Origin: Thauera sp. 2A1
Lineage (GTDB): Bacteria; Pseudomonadota; Gammaproteobacteria; Burkholderiales; Rhodocyclaceae
Direction of reading: 5' to 3'
NCBI RefSeq assembly: GCF_009469595.2
Contig: NZ_SSXV01000027.1
Span: 1 to 64,000, forward strand
DNA length: 64,000 nucleotides
Numbering within the stretch: the first letter of the stretch is position 1; each line of letters starts with the position of its first letter. A program made the position numbers and the translations under genes. The notes below the pieces were generated by a model that saw nothing but the letters and a program-made list of their open reading frames with translations, was not told the DNA's origin and did no database searches. Shown here in pieces: positions 17,591 through 26,900 of this stretch.

Positions 17591-17768
17591 GTGACGAAAT
17601 TCCCGCCCTTGAGCTGTTCCACGACATCGCGCGTCTGCCTGCGGACGCGAAGCCGGCCTTCACCAGATGGAGGATCCGCTGCGCCTGCTGTGGGCCGCAC
17701 GCGTCGACCTGATGCAGGTGCACAACCTGGTGGCCTGGCAGACGCGCCTCGCTACGCCGCGCGACTAG
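17591..17768 (+). pseudogene. Remnant of an aldo/keto reductase gene
   Basis: From 17667 to the TAG at 17766 the sequence reads DPLRLLWAARVDLMQVHNLV followed by AWQTRLATPRD, which resembles the RVDLMQVHNLVDWQTHLATLR core of aldo/keto reductases. The segment before it (ELFHDIARLPADAKPAF) is in another frame. No full domain, start or cofactor site remains, so it is a decayed fragment of a gene normally about 300 codons long. The identification rests on this short core. Confidence 0.5.
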
Positions 17769-17791
17769 AAGACCGCCGGCCGCGGGCGTGA

Positions 17792-18583
17792 TCAAGGGGT
17801 AGCGGCAGCAGCATCGTGCGATACCGTCGCATCGTCCATGCCCAGGCGCCCGACGAAGGGCAGGCGCAGGCCGGGATGATTGAAGTCGAGGCCGAAGCTG
17901 AGCCCCAGGATGTTGAATTCGATGCCCTCCTCCGGCCCCACGATGAGGCCGAGCATCCCGAGCAGCGTGGCCTGCACGCCGGCACCCGACGGCGACAGGC
18001 CGACGATCTCGCTCAGGGGGCGATAGTCCTTGCCGATCGCGTTGGCCGGCAGGTCGAGCCGCAGCGCGGGCACCTCGCGGCCGATGTGGGCGAGGAAGGT
18101 GTTGCTGTTGGGCCCGGGGTAGGTGCGATATTCGTAGGCATAGGGATAACGCTCGATCGCGGCCTCGATGTCGTCGATCATCGCCTCGACACCGCTGCCG
18201 CGATGGTCGACCAGCAGCGACGGCATGGCCCCGAACCACAGGCCGTCGGGCACCGCGCCATTGCGCCGCACGACCTTGCCGCCGCCCCAGCGCGTCACCT
18301 CGTAGCGGGTGTAGGCGGTTTCGCCCTGACGCTTCCAGATGAGCCACGGATGCACGGCGAAATGCCCGCGCCAGCCGTAGGTCTGGGCGGCATAGACCTG
18401 CACGATGGCGGTGTCGGCGAGCGCGGCCGGGTCGGGCGCGATGCCGGCCGAATGACGCGGCGCGGTGCGCCAGCTTTGCGGCTCGCCATGGCCGGCGCCC
18501 GGAGGATCCTTGGCCAGGCTGATGCCGAAGGACAGGGTCAGCAGGGCGATGAAGCCGAGCGTGAGGATTCGTGCTGTTTTCAT
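17792..18583 (-). CDS. DUF3750 domain-containing protein
   Basis: The 263-residue protein starts with a signal peptide or membrane anchor (KTARILTLGFIALLTLSFGISLA), so it probably acts in the periplasm. The body contains VQVYAAQTYGWRGHFAVHPW, RYPYAYEYRTYPGPNSNTF and a late GIEFNILGLSFGLDFNHPGL, matching DUF3750 proteins as I recall them. No enzymatic role is established for the family. It stands alone between two gene remnants. Start at 18583 is chosen for the signal peptide; no strong ribosome site is visible. Confidence 0.75.
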   Translation of the reverse strand: MKTARILTLGFIALLTLSFGISLAKDPPGAGHGEPQSWRTAPRHSAGIAPDPAALADTAIVQVYAAQTYGWRGHFAVHPWLIWKRQGETAYTRYEVTRWGGGKVVRRNGAVPDGLWFGAMPSLLVDHRGSGVEAMIDDIEAAIERYPYAYEYRTYPGPNSNTFLAHIGREVPALRLDLPANAIGKDYRPLSEIVGLSPSGAGVQATLLGMLGLIVGPEEGIEFNILGLSFGLDFNHPGLRLPFVGRLGMDDATVSHDAAAATP

Positions 18584-18641
18584 GCGGACGACCCGGGAAA
18601 GTTTGGACAGCTCCGGTGAGAACCCGATTGGCGCGATCGGT

Positions 18642-18797
18642 TCATTGCCGCGGTGAGCGGGCGCCGTTCCCGGCCAGCTTCTTCATGCGGGTGACGAAGC
18701 CGCCGGCCTTCACGCTGAAGACGAAGCCCGGCGCCCTCTGCCGGCGCCAGGCGGTGAAGTTGTGCGCGCTGGGCAGGCGGTGGAAGCGGATGCGGCC
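18642..18797 (-). pseudogene. Remnant of a DUF72 (YecE-like) gene
   Basis: On the minus strand, directly after the methyltransferase stop, an open stretch reads FHRLPSAHNFTAWRRQRAPG then FVFSVKAGGFVTRMKKL and ends at a stop near 18642. This resembles the FYRLPSEANFAAWRE...GFVFAVKAS..ITHMKRL region of DUF72 proteins, which are normally ~250 residues long. Only about 50 codons remain and no start is present, so it is a gene fragment. Confidence 0.55.
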
Positions 18798-20039
18798 TCA
18801 GAGCGGCGCGAAGGCAGCGAACTCCGCCGGCAGCGGCGCGTTCTCCAGGCTGCGCTGGGAGAACAGGAAGCGGCCGTCACAGACGAAGCCGAGATCGCCC
18901 CAGTCGACCGCGTTGAGCGCGTCGCGGAAGGCGGCGAGGTCGATGTCGTCGCGGAGCGGGAACACGGCCATCACCGCGCCATCGTAGTCCTTGCAGTCGT
19001 GGATGAAGAAAGGCCGGGCAACGCGCGTCTTGCCGTTCACGTAGACTCGCGGCCGCTCGCTGCGAAAATGCATGCGACCCCACATCCACCAGTTTGATTC
19101 ATCGAAACGGGTGACCTTGCGCTGCAGCAGGCGTGCCTTGTGGGGCACCAGCACCTCCGGCGGCGGGCTCCCCGGCTCGCTCCAGATCATGCGCCGGGTG
19201 CGGCCGGTGCCGACGGTGGCAGAGCAGACGAAGTCGCGGTTGCCATGCTCCGCATCGGCGTACAGGTCGTCGGCACCGGACACCGCGCCGACCTTGACGA
19301 AAGCGACGTCGGACAGGCGCAGCGGATAGTCGCCGCGGGTGAACATCAGGTGGCCGGCGCATTCGATGAAGTGGCGCGTCTCCCAGCGCGGCGCGGCCAG
19401 GCTGGCGGTGACGTCGTCACCGGCGCCGATCTCGGCATGCCGCATCGTGCGCTCGACGCGGCCTTTCTCGAAGCGCCAGATCAGGCAGTTGGGCACCGCG
19501 TCGGGAAACACCCGCGCGTCGCCTAGCTCGATGACGTCGGTGATGGTGCCGGCCTCGAACAGCAGCCGGTTGAGCTTCACCGCCGACGTCGCCTTGAGGA
19601 AGTCGCGCGGCGTGATGAAGATCAGCTCGCCACCGGGCTGCAGGTGGCGCACGCACTTCTCGATGAAGAACAGGTAGAGGTTGGCGCGGCCGTCGAAGTG
19701 GAAACGCTGCGGTGCACGCTCGATCAGGCCGCGCGTGGCGGCGCCGATGTCCTGGAAGCGCACATAGGGCGGATTGCCGATGATGGTGTCGAAGCGCTCG
19801 CGCTCGGGATAGGCGAAGAAATCCATCGCCAGCGCACCCGGCGGGCAATGGTCGGCATCCAGCTCCAGGCCCACCGCGCCCGGCAGGTGGCGCAGGAAGG
19901 CGCCGTCGCCGCACGAGGGCTCCAGCACGCGGCCACGGTTGCGCCGCAGCGCGAGCATGGCCCGCACGACGGGATCGGGAGTGAAGATCTGGCCGAGCAC
20001 CGCGATGTCGCGCAAGCCCAGGGCGAGCTGCGCCGTCAT
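18798..20039 (-). CDS. N6-adenine DNA methyltransferase, stand-alone
   Basis: The 413-residue protein has the SAM-binding motif VLEPSCGDGAFL and the catalytic motif NPPYVRF of gamma-type N6-adenine methyltransferases. A following ~200-residue region (RDYPLRLSDVAFVKVGAVSG..., ending RSLENAPLPAEF) resembles the target-recognition part of TaqI/Eco57I-like enzymes. It would methylate adenine in a specific DNA sequence. No restriction endonuclease gene is adjacent, so it is an orphan or has lost its partner. Its 3' end borders a DUF72 fragment. Confidence 0.85.
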   Translation of the reverse strand: MTAQLALGLRDIAVLGQIFTPDPVVRAMLALRRNRGRVLEPSCGDGAFLRHLPGAVGLELDADHCPPGALAMDFFAYPERERFDTIIGNPPYVRFQDIGAATRGLIERAPQRFHFDGRANLYLFFIEKCVRHLQPGGELIFITPRDFLKATSAVKLNRLLFEAGTITDVIELGDARVFPDAVPNCLIWRFEKGRVERTMRHAEIGAGDDVTASLAAPRWETRHFIECAGHLMFTRGDYPLRLSDVAFVKVGAVSGADDLYADAEHGNRDFVCSATVGTGRTRRMIWSEPGSPPPEVLVPHKARLLQRKVTRFDESNWWMWGRMHFRSERPRVYVNGKTRVARPFFIHDCKDYDGAVMAVFPLRDDIDLAAFRDALNAVDWGDLGFVCDGRFLFSQRSLENAPLPAEFAAFAPL

Positions 20040-20181
20040 GACGCGCGCCTCGCATGCGGCAGCGGTCTGGCGAGCCGGCGAAACGCGGCGGAAACGGGAC
20101 GCAAGGTGAGAAGCGGCAGGAGGAAGGATGCGGACATGGGACGTGATGTTACCAAGCCGTCACCGCACGCGGTCTTTGGCG

Positions 20182-21486
20182 TCAGCCCGCCCTGCCCTCT
20201 CGCTCGCGCCACCAGGCGATGAACTCGGCGAGGGGCATCGCACGCCCATGCAGATAGCCCTGCGCGGAGGTGCAGCCCAGCTCGCCGAGCAGATCCATCA
20301 CCTCGTTCGTCTCCACCCCCTCGGCGACGATGCGCAGGCCCAGCGAGCGCGCGAGACTCGAGATGGAACGGATGATCTCGCGGTCGCGCGGCGAATCGGT
20401 GATCGGCGCCACGAAGCGGCGGTCGATCTTGACCTCGTGCACCGGCAAGCGTTGAAGGTAGGCCATGCCGGCATAGCCGGTGCCGAAGTCGTCGATGGCA
20501 AGGCGCACGCCGAGGCCGCGCAGGCGATGCAGCACGTCGGTGACCTCCTGCGACTCCTCGACCGCGACCGTCTCGGTGATCTCGACGCACAGCCGCTCCG
20601 GCGGCAGGTGCCAAAGGGTGAGCGCCTGCGCCACCAGGTCGGGCATCTCGGGATCGAGCAGGTCGTGGGCGGTGATGTTGATCGACATGTCGACCGGCAC
20701 CTGCGCGTCACGCAATTGTGCCAGCGTCAGCGCCGCCGCCTGGAACAGCCAGCGGTTGAAGGCGTGGCGCAGGCCGGCGCGCTCGATCGTCGCCATGACG
20801 AGCGGCGGCTGTACCCACTCGCCGTTGCGCCGCTGCCAGCGCAACAGGGCCTCGCCGTGCACACAGCGACCGCTCGCGACTTCCACCTGCGGCTGGACAT
20901 ACAGCGCCAGCGCGTTGTCGGCGAGGTCTTGCTGCAGTTCGGTGACCAGGTTCTGCTGCGCGGTGCTTTCCTGCTCCATTTCGGGGTCGTACAACGCGAC
21001 CCATTCGCCGCGCTGCGATGCGGCCAGCGCCGCGATGCGCGCAGACTGCACCAGATGCAGCGGATCCTTGCCATGCTCCGGGCTGAGCGCCGAGCCGCAC
21101 ACCGCGTTGAGCCCCACCTCGACACCGCCGATCGCGAGCGGCGGCTGATAGAACACACGCCGGAACTTGAGCATCGCGAGATGAACCGGGGCGCTGCTGG
21201 GCAGGTTGGGCAACAGCAGCAGCCATTCCCACTCGCCCAGCACGTACAGCCGATCGGCCGGCCGCAAGGCGGCGCGCAGGCGGTCGGCGATGTGCATGCT
21301 CAGGCGCGCGACTGCCTCGGGCGCCAGCCGCAGCAAGGCCGGCTCGCGCACCACGCTGAACACGACCAGCCCCTGGCAGCTCGACGCGTCGGCATCGCCG
21401 GCGAGGCGTGTGAGGTCGGCCAGCGCCTGGCGCAGGCGAGGCAGCGAACCCGGCAGATCGACGTCGCCGGCAGGGGAATTAGACAA
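20182..21486 (-). CDS. EAL domain c-di-GMP phosphodiesterase with degenerate GGDEF domain
   Basis: The 434-residue protein has a GGDEF-like N-terminal half in which the signature is replaced by LGEWEWLLLLPN, so it should not make c-di-GMP. The EAL half keeps its catalytic set: EALLRW, Asn in SINITAHD, CVEITET, IDDFGTG, VKIDR, AEGVET and QGYLHGRAMP. It therefore probably hydrolyses c-di-GMP. No membrane segment is present. I propose a TTG start at 21486, with GGAG about eight bases upstream and overlapping the HD-GYP stop; a TTG at 21537 would overlap further. Two predicted phosphodiesterases are thus coupled. Confidence 0.87.
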   Translation of the reverse strand: MSNSPAGDVDLPGSLPRLRQALADLTRLAGDADASSCQGLVVFSVVREPALLRLAPEAVARLSMHIADRLRAALRPADRLYVLGEWEWLLLLPNLPSSAPVHLAMLKFRRVFYQPPLAIGGVEVGLNAVCGSALSPEHGKDPLHLVQSARIAALAASQRGEWVALYDPEMEQESTAQQNLVTELQQDLADNALALYVQPQVEVASGRCVHGEALLRWQRRNGEWVQPPLVMATIERAGLRHAFNRWLFQAAALTLAQLRDAQVPVDMSINITAHDLLDPEMPDLVAQALTLWHLPPERLCVEITETVAVEESQEVTDVLHRLRGLGVRLAIDDFGTGYAGMAYLQRLPVHEVKIDRRFVAPITDSPRDREIIRSISSLARSLGLRIVAEGVETNEVMDLLGELGCTSAQGYLHGRAMPLAEFIAWWREREGRAG

Positions 21487-22771
21487 GATAGAACTCCGCC
21501 GGGTCGATGCCGTAGGCGTTGTCGGGCAGTGCGCCAAGGATGCGGTAGGGCTCGCCGGTCGGCCCCAGCGGGTTCAGCATCAGATCCAGCGTGCGCGGGT
21601 AGCGCTCCACCGACTTGTCCGGCGCCAGCAGCACCATGACCTTGGGCTGCAGGCGCCGCACCTGGTTCTGCTGCAGCACCACCGCGACTTCGCCGGAGTT
21701 GAGTTCGACCAGGGTGCCGATGGGGTACAGGCCCATGCACTGCACGAACTGGTCGACCAGCGTGTCGCGAAACTTGCCGCCGCGCATGCGGACCAGTTCG
21801 CCGATTGCCTTCTGGCTGGACATGGGCAGGCTGTAGGAGCGCTCGCGGATCATCGCGCAGTAGGTGTCCATCAGTCCCGACATTTCGGCCGGCAGGCCAA
21901 GTTCCTGACCCTGCAGCTTGAGCGGGTAGCCACTGCCGTCGATGCGTTCGTGATGGCGGCCGATGATCTCCAGCGTGTCCGGTTGCAGGCCTGGCCGGTT
22001 GGCGACGATGCGCAGCGTGCTCACCACGTGATAGCGCGCCAGCTTGAGCTCTTCCGCAGTCAGGCGGCCGGGCTTGGTGAGGATTTCCTTGGGCAACTGG
22101 GTCTTGCCCAGGTCCTGGATGAGGCCGGCCACGCCCACGCTCTCGATCTGCTCCCTGGGCAAGCCCAGGAAGCGCGCAAACACCATGAGGTGCACCGAGA
22201 CGTCCAGCGCGTGGTCGTAGCTGTATTCGTCGGTGCTCTTGAGCCGGGTGAGCCACAGCAGCGCCTCCGGGTTGCGCACCACGCCGGCCGCAACCTCGGC
22301 GATGTTCTTCGACACATCCGCCAGATCGAGCGGCGTGTCCGCCTGCACGCAGGCGGTCAGCGAACGCAGGCTGGCCTGCACGTCGTCGATGACCGATGCG
22401 GAATAGAGCAGTTCCTCCTCGAGCAGGCTGAGCGAGTCGCGGGCGCGCACGCGCGGCGTGCGTGCGCGGCGGCTCATGCCGCCGCGGCGCACCGCCTTGG
22501 CGATGCGGACGAAATCGGGCTGTCTGGGCCGGGCGGGCGGCGGCAGGCCGGCGAGAGGCGCATCCTTGCCATGCACCGTGGCGGCGAAGAACATGCCGAC
22601 GGATTTGCTCGGATCGATCTCCACCGTTCGGCACAACAGTTGCAGATGGTCGATCTGCGACTGTTCCTCGATCAGGAATCCCTGCAGCAGGAAGGGCGTC
22701 TCCAGCCAGGGACGATCGAGTTCGGCAACGAACATCCCCACCTTGAGATCGCGTGTCGACACAGACGTCAT
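21479..22771 (-). CDS. DUF3391 and HD-GYP domain protein with altered HD motif
   Basis: The 430-residue protein has an N-terminal DUF3391 segment (STRDLKVGMFVAELDRPWL) and an HD-GYP domain. The GYP part is intact (HHERIDGSGYP, 273-283), and His187 lies in YDHALDVS. The central HD pair reads Gln219-Asp220 (GLIQDLGK) instead of His-Asp, so metal binding and hydrolysis of c-di-GMP may be changed or lost. It could act as a c-di-GMP receptor. It precedes and overlaps the EAL gene. The ATG at 22771 has AAAGG close upstream. It is divergent from the caspase gene. Confidence 0.88.
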   Translation of the reverse strand: MTSVSTRDLKVGMFVAELDRPWLETPFLLQGFLIEEQSQIDHLQLLCRTVEIDPSKSVGMFFAATVHGKDAPLAGLPPPARPRQPDFVRIAKAVRRGGMSRRARTPRVRARDSLSLLEEELLYSASVIDDVQASLRSLTACVQADTPLDLADVSKNIAEVAAGVVRNPEALLWLTRLKSTDEYSYDHALDVSVHLMVFARFLGLPREQIESVGVAGLIQDLGKTQLPKEILTKPGRLTAEELKLARYHVVSTLRIVANRPGLQPDTLEIIGRHHERIDGSGYPLKLQGQELGLPAEMSGLMDTYCAMIRERSYSLPMSSQKAIGELVRMRGGKFRDTLVDQFVQCMGLYPIGTLVELNSGEVAVVLQQNQVRRLQPKVMVLLAPDKSVERYPRTLDLMLNPLGPTGEPYRILGALPDNAYGIDPAEFYLV

Positions 22772-22940
22772 AGACCTTTTGCTGCTCTCCGTTCCGGATT
22801 TCCTGTCTGCGAATCATCGCACAAGGGGTTTTCGGCAGTATCGACCGATCCTGTAGTGCACTTGCTCAATCCGGACAATTCCATGCGTTTTTGCCGCGGC
22901 TGGTTATCGCCATGGCGATGCGCTATTTTTAAACTGAATC

Positions 22941-22958
22941 GGGCTCCTTGGGGAGCCC
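22941..22958. promoter_or_regulatory. Perfect short hairpin in the leader of the caspase gene
   Basis: GGGCTCC (22941-22947) and GGAGCCC (22952-22958) form a 7-pair stem with a TTGG loop, 45 bases before the caspase start. An AT-rich stretch (CTATTTTTAAACTG, 22922-22935) just upstream may hold a promoter. The hairpin could be an operator or leader structure; nothing shows which. Confidence 0.45.
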
Positions 22959-23003
22959 TGCTGCCCATCCGGATCAAGACCGCATCAACGCAGGAGTGGA
23001 GCC

Positions 23004-23798
23004 ATGGCCAAACGCGCCCTTTGCATCGGCATCAACAACTACCCAGGCACCGACAGCGACCTGTCCGGCTGCGTCAATGACGCCCTCGACTGGAGTGCGA
23101 CCTTGCAGTCGCGAGGCTTCACCGTCACGACGCTGCTCGACGAAAAAGCCACGCGCAGCGCGATGGTAAATGCGATCAGCGGCCTGATCCGTGACGCACG
23201 CCCGGGCGACACCATCATATTCACCTATTCCGGGCATGGCACCTGGGTGGAGGACACGAACGGCGACGAGCCCGACGGCCGCGATGAGGCCTTGTGCCCG
23301 CAGGACATCACCACCGCCGGCCCGCTGCTCGACGACGACATCCGCGTCCTGTTCGACCAGCGTGGCGCAGGTGTGCGTCTGCTGCTGATCTCCGACAGTT
23401 GCCATTCCGGCTCGGTCACGCGCGGCGACGAGAGCGACCTCGATCCGGGCGGACCGCGCCCGCGCTACCTGCCGCCCGCGGCATGGATGAAGCTGGGCAC
23501 CGAACCCGCCGCGCCGCGCGCCAGCGCGATGAACCTGATCGGCGGCATGCGCCGCACCGGCGGCGACCTGCTGCTGGCCGGCTGCCGCGACGACGAATAC
23601 AGTTGGGACACCGGCTTCGGCGGTCGTCCCAACGGCGCCTTCACCTACTACGCGCTGAAGACGCTGAAGCAGGACAATCCCGAGACCTACGACGCGTGGC
23701 ATGCCGCCATCCGCCGCTACCTGCCGTCCACCCGGCTGCCGCAGGAGCCGCAGCTCTTCGGCACGCGCAGCGCGCGCCGCATGCGCGTCTTCGAGTAA
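23004..23798 (+). CDS. Caspase-like cysteine protease (metacaspase type I)
   Basis: The 264-residue protein is a bare peptidase C14 domain. It starts RALCIGINNYPGTDSDLSGCVNDALDW, the typical metacaspase p20 opening, and shows the catalytic dyad His78 in YSGHGTW and Cys133 in SDSCHSG. Acidic residues near the dyad suggest preference for basic P1 residues, as in metacaspases. There is no signal peptide or sensor domain, so it acts in the cytoplasm and must be triggered by a partner. The next gene, 117 bases downstream on the same strand, encodes a giant lipase-CHAT protein and is the obvious partner. Upstream gap 22772-23003 is shared with the divergent HD-GYP gene. Confidence 0.92.
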   Translation: MAKRALCIGINNYPGTDSDLSGCVNDALDWSATLQSRGFTVTTLLDEKATRSAMVNAISGLIRDARPGDTIIFTYSGHGTWVEDTNGDEPDGRDEALCPQDITTAGPLLDDDIRVLFDQRGAGVRLLLISDSCHSGSVTRGDESDLDPGGPRPRYLPPAAWMKLGTEPAAPRASAMNLIGGMRRTGGDLLLAGCRDDEYSWDTGFGGRPNGAFTYYALKTLKQDNPETYDAWHAAIRRYLPSTRLPQEPQLFGTRSARRMRVFE

Positions 23799-23915
23799 GG
23801 CCGCAGGCCGTGTCCGCCCGGGCTGCGCGGCTGCGGCCCGGCGGCGCGCGGCGCGGCGCCCCGCTTTCCCACTCCCGCGGCCGCCCGGCCGCCATGCCCC
23901 GCTCCGGAGCCCTCC

Positions 23916-26900
23916 ATGGCGCAGCGCAGCTTCACCCTACGCGGCACGACAGCCCAGACCGCGCCCCCGCCGGTGACGACCGGCGTCGTCGTTTCCAGCG
24001 CGCGGCGCCTGATCCCCGGGCGGGCGCGCGACGGCGTCGGTGGCGAATTGCAGGTTGGCGCCGACGAGGTGGTGCGCATCGAGCTCGACAACGGCTTCGT
24101 GCTGTGGTCACGCGCCGACAGCCTGGTGCGCGACCATGGCCGCCTATCGCTGTCGCGCGACGGCGGCGAGGCCTGGGAGTTCGACAGCGTGGTCGGCGCG
24201 CCCGGCACACGGCGCTCCGGCGCCGCAGCGCGCGACGAGCGCGGCCTGGTCGGCCTGGGCATCCGGGTGCTGGACTTCTTCGGCATCGATCTGGCCAAGC
24301 ATGGCGCCACCGAGCTGTCGACCTGGTTCGAGGACAAGCAGCTCCATCGCGACGGCCCCGGCCTGTACCGCTGCCCGCTGGACGATGGCTTTGCGCTGCA
24401 CAAGCTCGGCGCGAACGAAGCCGTGCCGGCCGGCGCACCGGTGCTGCTGTTCCTGCATGGCACGGCGTCGAGCACCGAAGGCAGCTTCGGCAAACTGTGG
24501 GATGCGGCCAACGCGGTGGGCGCCGACGTCCGGAAGCGGCTGCGGCAGGCCTATGGCGACCACGTCTACGCACTGGAGCACCGCACGCTCACCGAAAGCC
24601 CGATCCAGAACGCGCTGGCGCTGGCCGAATCGCTGCCGAAAGGCGCGCAACTGCACCTCGTGAGCCATTCTCGCGGCGGGCTGGTCGGCGAACTGCTGTG
24701 CCTGGCCGGCAGCGCAGGGGCCACCGAACTGCTGACGGCCGACACGCTGGAGGCGCTGTTCCGCACCGACCGCACGATCGCGCCGCAGCTCGGCCTGTTC
24801 CCGCTCGGCGCCAGCGAGAAGAAGGCGCGCGACGACGCCTATCGTCAGGACTGCGCGCGGCTCGCCAGGCTGCTGAAGACGCTGCGCAGCCGCAGCGTCA
24901 CGGTGCAGCGCTTCGTGCGCGTCGCCTGCCCGGCGCGCGGCACCACGCTGGCGTCCGGCCGGCTGGACCGCTGGCTGTCGGTGCTCGGCTTCGTCGCCGG
25001 CCACGCGGCGGGCGCCGACCTCTTCGCCGGCGGGCTGGATTTCCTCCTCGCGGTGGTCAAGGAGCGCACCGACCCGCGCATCCTGCCCGGCCTCGAGGCG
25101 ATGATGCCGGGCTCGGCGCTGACCCGCCTGCTGCAGCACCCGGACCTCCTCACCACCGCCGACCTCAGCGTGATCGCCGGCGACATCGAGGGCGATTCGC
25201 TGTGGCAGAAGATCAAGCTGGTGGCGGCAGACTGGTTCTATGGGGCCGACCACGACCTGGTGGTGAACACCGGCTCGATGTCCGGCGGGCTGCCGCGCCC
25301 GCCCGGCGGCGCGCGCTTCCGCCAGGACAAGGGCGCCGACGTCAATCACTTCAGCTATTTCCGCAACGCGCGCAGCCTGCAGTGGCTGCAGGCCGGGCTG
25401 CTGCGGGCGGAAGGCGACGCCGGCGGCTTCCTGCCGATCGAGGCGGCGCCCAGCGCACCGCCGCGCTGGCGCGAGGCGGTGCAGCGCAGCAGCGACGACG
25501 ACACGCCGCGGCCGCTGGCGATCGTGCTGCCCGGCACGATGGGCAGCGCACTGTCGGTGCGGGGCGATCGCGTCTGGCTCAACTACTGGGCGCTGCTGCG
25601 CGGCGGCCTGAAACGGATCTCCAGCACCGCCAGCGACGTCGCCCCGGTCGATCTGCTCGACGACTTCTACGGCCCCTTGCTCGAGTTCCTGTCGCACACC
25701 CACCGGGTGAAGGTTTTCCCCTACGACTGGCGCATGTCGGTAACCGAGGCCGCGACCAAGCTCGCCCAGCGCCTCGCCGACTGGCTGCCGCTGGCCGAGC
25801 GCCAGGGCCAGCCGGTGCATGTCGTCGCGCACTCGATGGGCGGCCTGGTGGTGCGCGCGATGATCGCCGACGACGGGCCGGGCAAGGCGCTGTGGGAGCG
25901 CGTCCGACGCCTGCCCAACAGCCGCTTCCTGATGCTGGGCACGCCCAACCTCGGTTCGCACGAGGCGGTGCGCTGGCTCACCGGCTTCAACCCGACCGAA
26001 GCCAAGCTCGCGCTGCTCGATTTCACCCAGGGCACCGACGACATCATCGGCATCGTGCGCGACTACCCCGGCCTGCTCGAGCTGCTGCCTTTCGCCGACG
26101 CGGCGCTTCCCTTCGCGAAGCAGGACGTCTGGAAACGGATCTGCAGCGAGACCCGCGCCGCATGGAAGATCGCCACTGCGCCCCGCCTGAGCGACGCGGC
26201 ACGCACCTGGACGCGCCTGCGCGCGGCTGCGCCCGACCCGCTGATGCGCTACGTCGCCGGCTGCCAGCCCGCCACCGTGATCGACTACCGCCTGGTGGAG
26301 GACGAGACCCTGGGCCGCCAGGGCAGCAAGCGCATCGAATTCCTCGCCACGCGCGAGGGCGATGGCACCGTGAGCTGGGCCTCCGGACGCCTGCCCGGAG
26401 TGGACACCTGGTATGCGGAAGACACCGCGCACGATGCGCTGTGCACGCAGCGGCGCGCCTTCGCCGCCTACCTGGAGCTGCTGCAGACCGGCACGACCAG
26501 GCGCCTGCCTTCGGCGCCGCCGGCGCGCGCCCGCGGCACCGAAGGCGAGGCGCCGGTGTTCGTGCTGCCCGCCTGCCCGCCCGCCGACGGCATCCCCGGC
26601 GAGGGCCAGGTGTCCCGCCTGGGCTTTGGCGGCGAACTGCCGGAAGAGGACGACACGCGCCCGCCGGTGCCGACGATCTCGGTGAGCATCCGCCACGGGG
26701 ACCTGTCCTACGCCCGCCATCCGGTGGTGGTGGGCCACTATCTCGGCGACACCATCGTCAGCGCGGAAAAGATGCTGGACCGGCGCATGGGCAATGCGCT
26801 GTCGCGCCGCCACTTCCTCGGTCTCTATCCCGGCCGCCTGCACACCCATGCGCTGTTCTTCCACCCGCGCAAGGAGGGCAAGCCTGGTGGCGCCATCGTC

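Noticed and set aside
23798..23915. Frameshift joining caspase and lipase-CHAT genes
   Set aside because: The caspase domain ends naturally at its stop and the next gene has its own ATG with a good ribosome site; the 117-base gap has no coding pattern.
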